A DNA stretch of 8,867 nt from JBDRNE01 sp043812935. Lineage in GTDB: Bacteria > Omnitrophota > Gorgyraeia > Tantalellales > Tantalellaceae. Shown piece by piece: positions 6,312 to 8,867 of this stretch (its first letter is position 1; each line of letters opens with the position of its first letter). The notes under the pieces are model-generated. The model was not told the origin of the DNA. It did no database searches and worked only from the letters and a program-made list of their open reading frames with translations. Made by a program: the position numbers and the translations under genes. Location of the stretch: NCBI GenBank assembly GCA_043812935.1, contig JBDRLO010000062.1, positions 1 to 8,867 of the forward strand. The letters run 5' to 3'.

Positions 6312-6343
6312 GGGACAGGCATGCCTGTCCCCTACGACTACGA
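6312..6343 (-). repeat. REP-like palindrome B, copy 2 (pheS-pheT gap)
   Basis: Positions 6312-6331 are a perfect 20-bp palindrome centred on GCATGC with GGGACAG and CTGTCCC arms. The 3' flank CCCCTACGA is identical to that of the copy at 4468-4491. On the minus strand it reads GTAG followed by the hairpin. The CTACGA foot is present twice in tandem (6332-6337 and 6338-6343). Relative to copy 1, one stem pair is changed from G-C to C-G with both sides altered together, which keeps the fold. Confidence 0.8.
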
Positions 6344-6362
6344 CATAAAAACAATTATTTTC

Positions 6363-6469
6363 ATTGTCATCCCGGCCGAAGATAAATTGTCATCCCGGCC
6401 GAAGAGCCGGGATCTCTACAGCCTATAGACTCCTGCCCCTGTTTTTACCGGGGAAGGACAAGCAGGATG
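6363..6469 (+). repeat. Composite dispersed repeat C with tandem-duplicated arm
   Basis: The 20-base unit starting ATTGTCATCCCGGCC occurs at 6363-6382 and again at 6386-6405, separated by TAA. The second copy completes an 8-bp hairpin, ATCCCGGC (6392-6399) with GCCGGGAT (6406-6413), around a CGAAGA loop. Downstream, TCCTGC (6431-6436) pairs with GCAGGA (6462-6467), and CCCC (6436-6439) can pair with GGGG (6450-6453). CATCC (6391-6395) and GGATG (6465-6469) look like the outer inverted ends. The layout resembles small non-autonomous palindromic elements that are common between genes in many bacterial genomes. Neither stem is followed by a U-tract, so read-through into pheT is plausible. Confidence 0.7.
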
Positions 6470-6532
6470 TGAAAAACAGAGTTTAATTGTAGTGTACGTT
6501 AGAAAAGCACTAACCAAATAAGAAGGCGTATT

Positions 6533-8575
6533 ATGAAACTTAGCTATAACTGGTTAAAAGAGTATGTAGATATAAACGTTAATCCTGAAGAAGTTGCCCA
6601 AGCTTTAACAATGTCAGGGTCAGAAGTCGGTGCGATTAATGCGTTTGGCACGGACAAAGTTATGGAGCTTGAAATAACGTCTAATCGGCCGGATTGTTTA
6701 AACATAATAGGTTTAGCGCGGGAAGTTACAGCAGTGTTTAATAAAAACTTGGTTTTACCGGAAATGACAGTGCCGAAAGAGGAAACTCATAAATATAATT
6801 CGAAAGTAGAATGTGTTATAGAAAACAAAGAATTATGTTCCTTTTATTCAGCACGCATAATTTCAGGTGTTAAAGTGAAACCAATAACCGGAAAAATAAA
6901 AAAATATATTCTTGCACAAGGGTTGAGGGAAGTAAATAATGTTGTTGATATAACGAATTTTTGTTTAATAGAAACCGGCCAGCCGCTGCACGCGTTTGAT
7001 TTGGATAAAATCGAAGGCGGGAAGGTTATAATAAGAGAAGCTCGTAAGGGCGAAAAAATAATTACAATAGACGGTGTTCAAAGAGAGCTTAAGCCTGGAA
7101 TGCTTGTAATCGCGGATGCTAAGGGGCCTATAGCTATCGCGGGTGTTATGGGAGGGAAAGACACGGAAGTTACGGAAAAGACGAAAAATATTCTTCTGGA
7201 AAGCGCGTATTTTTCTCCTATTTCAGTCAGAAGAACCGCGCGCATATTAGGGCTTGTTAGCGATTCAAGCTATCGTTTTGAAAGAGGTGTAGATAAAGCC
7301 ATGATATTACCTGCTTCGCATAGGGCCGCTCTTTTAATACAGAAAGAATCCGGAGGCAGAATCTGCGGATTGTACAAAACAGGAAATGTCTCTTCTGCTA
7401 AACCGAAAATAAAGTTTAGTCTGGAAAGAGCTGAAAAAATATTGGGCGTATCAGTTAAAAAATCCGAAACAATCAGAACATTTCAGAAACTTGGATTGAA
7501 GGTTATAACTAAAACGGAAAAAAATATTACCGTGCAGGTTCCGAGTTTTCGGGAAGACCTGAAAAAAGAAATTGATTTAATTGAAGAAGTTGCGCGCATT
7601 TACGGATATGACAGGATACCTTCCGTGATAGCACAGTTTGTCCCCGCAGTGCGGCGCAAAGAAAAAAAACGCAAAGTTCTGGAAAAGATTTATGAAATAC
7701 TTGTTGCTTTGGGGTTAAACGAAACTATGACATATAGCCTGATTAGCGAACGCGCGGCAGACAGATTTATCGTGGAAAAAAATACACAAAAAGCGAAATT
7801 AAAGAAACCGTTGTCCGAAGAGCAGAAGGTATTAACTCCGCATCTTTTAGATGGCATGTTAAAAACAATTTCGTGGAATATTAACCGAAAGAATAAAGAT
7901 CTTTCGTTGTTTGAAATTGGTAAAATTTATTCATGCAAAGATAAAAATAAAGGTTATAATGAAACGCCAGCTCTTTGTATCGGAGTAAGCGGCCTTTGGA
8001 GAAAAAACTGGCGTGATGGCGAAGCTGTCTCTGATTTTTTTGAAATAAAAGGAATTGTAGAAAACATTTTACAGATTTTGCATATTGCCCCTGAATTCCA
8101 TTCTACGCAAATTAAAAACCTGAAAAATTCTGCCGAAATTTTTATCAATAAAAATAGTATTGGGTTCGTAGGAGAAATAGGTGAGAAAATGCTCTCGGAA
8201 TATGATATTGACCAAAGAGTTTTTGTATGCCAGGTTAAACTTGATGGCATAAATGAAACAGCGGTTCTTAAGAATCATTATCATTCTATTCCGAGGTTTC
8301 CATCGTCTACAAGAGATATGTCTATTCTTTGTGATTCGGTAGTTACTGCTGAAAGTATTTTAGATGTTATAAAATCTTCAGCGGAAGATATAATAAAAGG
8401 TGTTGATTTGGTTGACCTATATGAAGGCAAACAAATCCCGCCAGGCAAAAAAAGCCTTACATATAGTATTCAATATGGAATAGATACGCGGACGTTAACG
8501 GAGCAGGAGATAGAAAGCGTACATTCCAGAATCAAAGAAGCCCTCTCTTCAGCCTTGAATGTAACATTTCGCTAA
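6533..8575 (+). CDS. pheT: Phenylalanine--tRNA ligase beta subunit, short form lacking the EMAP-like tRNA-binding domain
   Basis: Beta subunit of PheRS, needed for tRNA recognition and for hydrolysis of Tyr-tRNA-Phe. The 680 residues compare with about 790-800 in E. coli-type proteins. The N-terminus MKLSYNWLKEYVDINVNPEEVAQALTMSG (1-29) is canonical. The sequence then passes within about 15 residues to VMELEITSNRPDCLNIIGLAREV (43-65), which normally lies after the OB-fold (EMAP/B2) domain, so about 110 residues are absent. The rest is complete: the B3/B4 editing domain (about 100-275) with GQPLHAFD (149-156), AGVMGG (203-208) and SDSSYRFERG (243-252); the B5 DNA-binding-like domain (about 290-365, ending IARYGYDRIP-like); the core-like domain (about 370-580); and the FDX-ACB anticodon domain (about 586-680, starting IPRFPSSTRDMS). 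The reading frame is intact, so this is a domain absence and not decay. The SD is AAGAAGG, 6 nt from the ATG. Confidence 0.96.
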   Translation: MKLSYNWLKEYVDINVNPEEVAQALTMSGSEVGAINAFGTDKVMELEITSNRPDCLNIIGLAREVTAVFNKNLVLPEMTVPKEETHKYNSKVECVIENKELCSFYSARIISGVKVKPITGKIKKYILAQGLREVNNVVDITNFCLIETGQPLHAFDLDKIEGGKVIIREARKGEKIITIDGVQRELKPGMLVIADAKGPIAIAGVMGGKDTEVTEKTKNILLESAYFSPISVRRTARILGLVSDSSYRFERGVDKAMILPASHRAALLIQKESGGRICGLYKTGNVSSAKPKIKFSLERAEKILGVSVKKSETIRTFQKLGLKVITKTEKNITVQVPSFREDLKKEIDLIEEVARIYGYDRIPSVIAQFVPAVRRKEKKRKVLEKIYEILVALGLNETMTYSLISERAADRFIVEKNTQKAKLKKPLSEEQKVLTPHLLDGMLKTISWNINRKNKDLSLFEIGKIYSCKDKNKGYNETPALCIGVSGLWRKNWRDGEAVSDFFEIKGIVENILQILHIAPEFHSTQIKNLKNSAEIFINKNSIGFVGEIGEKMLSEYDIDQRVFVCQVKLDGINETAVLKNHYHSIPRFPSSTRDMSILCDSVVTAESILDVIKSSAEDIIKGVDLVDLYEGKQIPPGKKSLTYSIQYGIDTRTLTEQEIESVHSRIKEALSSALNVTFR

Positions 8576-8693
8576 AATTTCGAAGCATTTCATTATATCT
8601 GTTTAGATCAAAAGATAATTGCCTATCAAATTTCTTGAAGAAGGAAAAACCTACCATGTTAAGAGAAAAAAAGTCTATCTATTCTGGCGTATA

Positions 8694-8702
8694 TGATATA
8701 AT
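8694..8702 (+). promoter_or_regulatory. Extended -10 promoter for the gene at 8766
   Basis: TGATATAAT at 8694-8702 is a perfect TGn-TATAAT extended -10 element. No good -35 lies at 16-18 bp, as is usual for extended -10 promoters. Transcription would start near 8709, leaving a leader of about 57 nt before the ATG at 8766. The element is bracketed by direct repeats: TATTCTGG at 8680-8687 and 8714-8721, and CGTATAT at 8688-8694 and 8710-8716. These could be operator half-sites. It suggests that the downstream gene is transcribed separately from pheT. The rest of the 8576-8765 gap shows no convincing terminator or RNA gene. Confidence 0.5.
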
Positions 8703-8765
8703 ACAATAACGTATATTCTGGTTTCACTACAATAAAAGGCGGCTAGAGATAAGAGAGCAATAGTT

Positions 8766-8867
8766 ATGAAGATAAGAAAGACCATAAGTTTAATAATCAT
8801 AGTAACTTTTCTTACTAACAGCGTAGCGCATAGCCTAGGTGTTTCTCCTGGTGTGTATAAACCACTG
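8766..8867 (+). CDS. N-terminus of a probable secreted or lipoprotein-free exported protein (partial)
   Basis: Only the first 34 residues lie in the window and the frame is open at the right edge. The start MKIRK, a hydrophobic core TISLIIIVTFLT (6-17) and a polar c-region NSVAHS (18-23) form a typical Sec signal peptide. Cleavage after VA (residue 21) or nearby is plausible. No cysteine follows, so it is not a lipoprotein signal. The mature part starts roughly HSLGVSPGVYKPL, which I do not recognise. The SD is weak (AAGAGAG about 7 nt upstream). The good extended -10 promoter about 64 nt upstream and the signal peptide together support a real gene. Its function cannot be assigned. Confidence 0.65.
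   Translation, partial: MKIRKTISLIIIVTFLTNSVAHSLGVSPGVYKPL

Noticed and set aside
6363..6469. CRISPR-like repeats because of two 20-base direct copies.
   Set aside because: Only two copies with a 3-nt spacer and an adjacent inverted arm. This is a duplicated palindrome arm and not a repeat-spacer array.
8576..8660. Terminator after pheT.
   Set aside because: Only a 4-bp ATCT/AGAT pairing (8597-8608) and an 11-base TTCTT-G-AAGAA palindrome (8632-8642) are visible. Neither is followed by a U-tract.
8656..8709. Seventeen-codon ORF after pheT with an upstream AAGGA.
   Set aside because: Very short, with 10-nt SD spacing, and it overlaps the better-supported extended -10 promoter. No similarity to anything I recognise.

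Overview
This window is a bacterial chromosome segment of moderate-to-low GC. It carries a largely co-directional, all-plus-strand translation gene cluster: thrS, infC, rpmI, rplT, then ktrB and ktrA for potassium uptake, then pheS and pheT. The 5' end of a probable secreted-protein gene runs off the right edge. The order thrS-infC-rpmI-rplT-pheS-pheT is the classical conserved bacterial arrangement; the ktrBA pair between rplT and pheST is not part of it. The organism is most likely an uncultured diderm lineage. Protein sequence character and the style of dispersed palindromes make me think of Omnitrophota or Elusimicrobiota, but this is an impression and not something the window proves.

Layout. 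Positions 1-71 hold a short leader with a possible weak promoter. Positions 72-3084 hold thrS, infC (from an AUU start at 1850, not the first conventional start at 1943), rpmI and rplT. Both ribosomal-protein gaps (65 and 66 nt) contain inverted repeats that could take part in translational control. Positions 3093-5212 hold ktrB (channel subunit) and ktrA (RCK gating subunit), with a REP-like palindrome between them. Positions 5222-6244 hold pheS. Positions 6245-6532 are a 288-nt gap packed with palindromic repeats that separates pheS from pheT. Positions 6533-8575 hold pheT. Positions 8576-8765 are non-coding as far as I can see, with no convincing terminator but a good extended -10 promoter. 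Positions 8766-8867 encode a signal peptide and a few further residues.

How it works together. The products charge tRNA-Thr and tRNA-Phe, control initiation (IF3) and supply two large-subunit proteins (L35, L20). KtrAB would supply potassium, which ribosomes need, but a functional link is only inference. Tight spacing (14, 8 and 9 nt at three junctions) argues for co-transcription. Two features stand out. Both synthetases with N-terminal appended RNA-binding domains have lost them: ThrRS has no TGS domain and PheT has no EMAP-like OB domain. Also, three kinds of dispersed palindromic repeat have settled in the operon's gaps, one kind in two copies that differ by a compensatory base-pair change. 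I see no new defence, mobile or biosynthetic system here.
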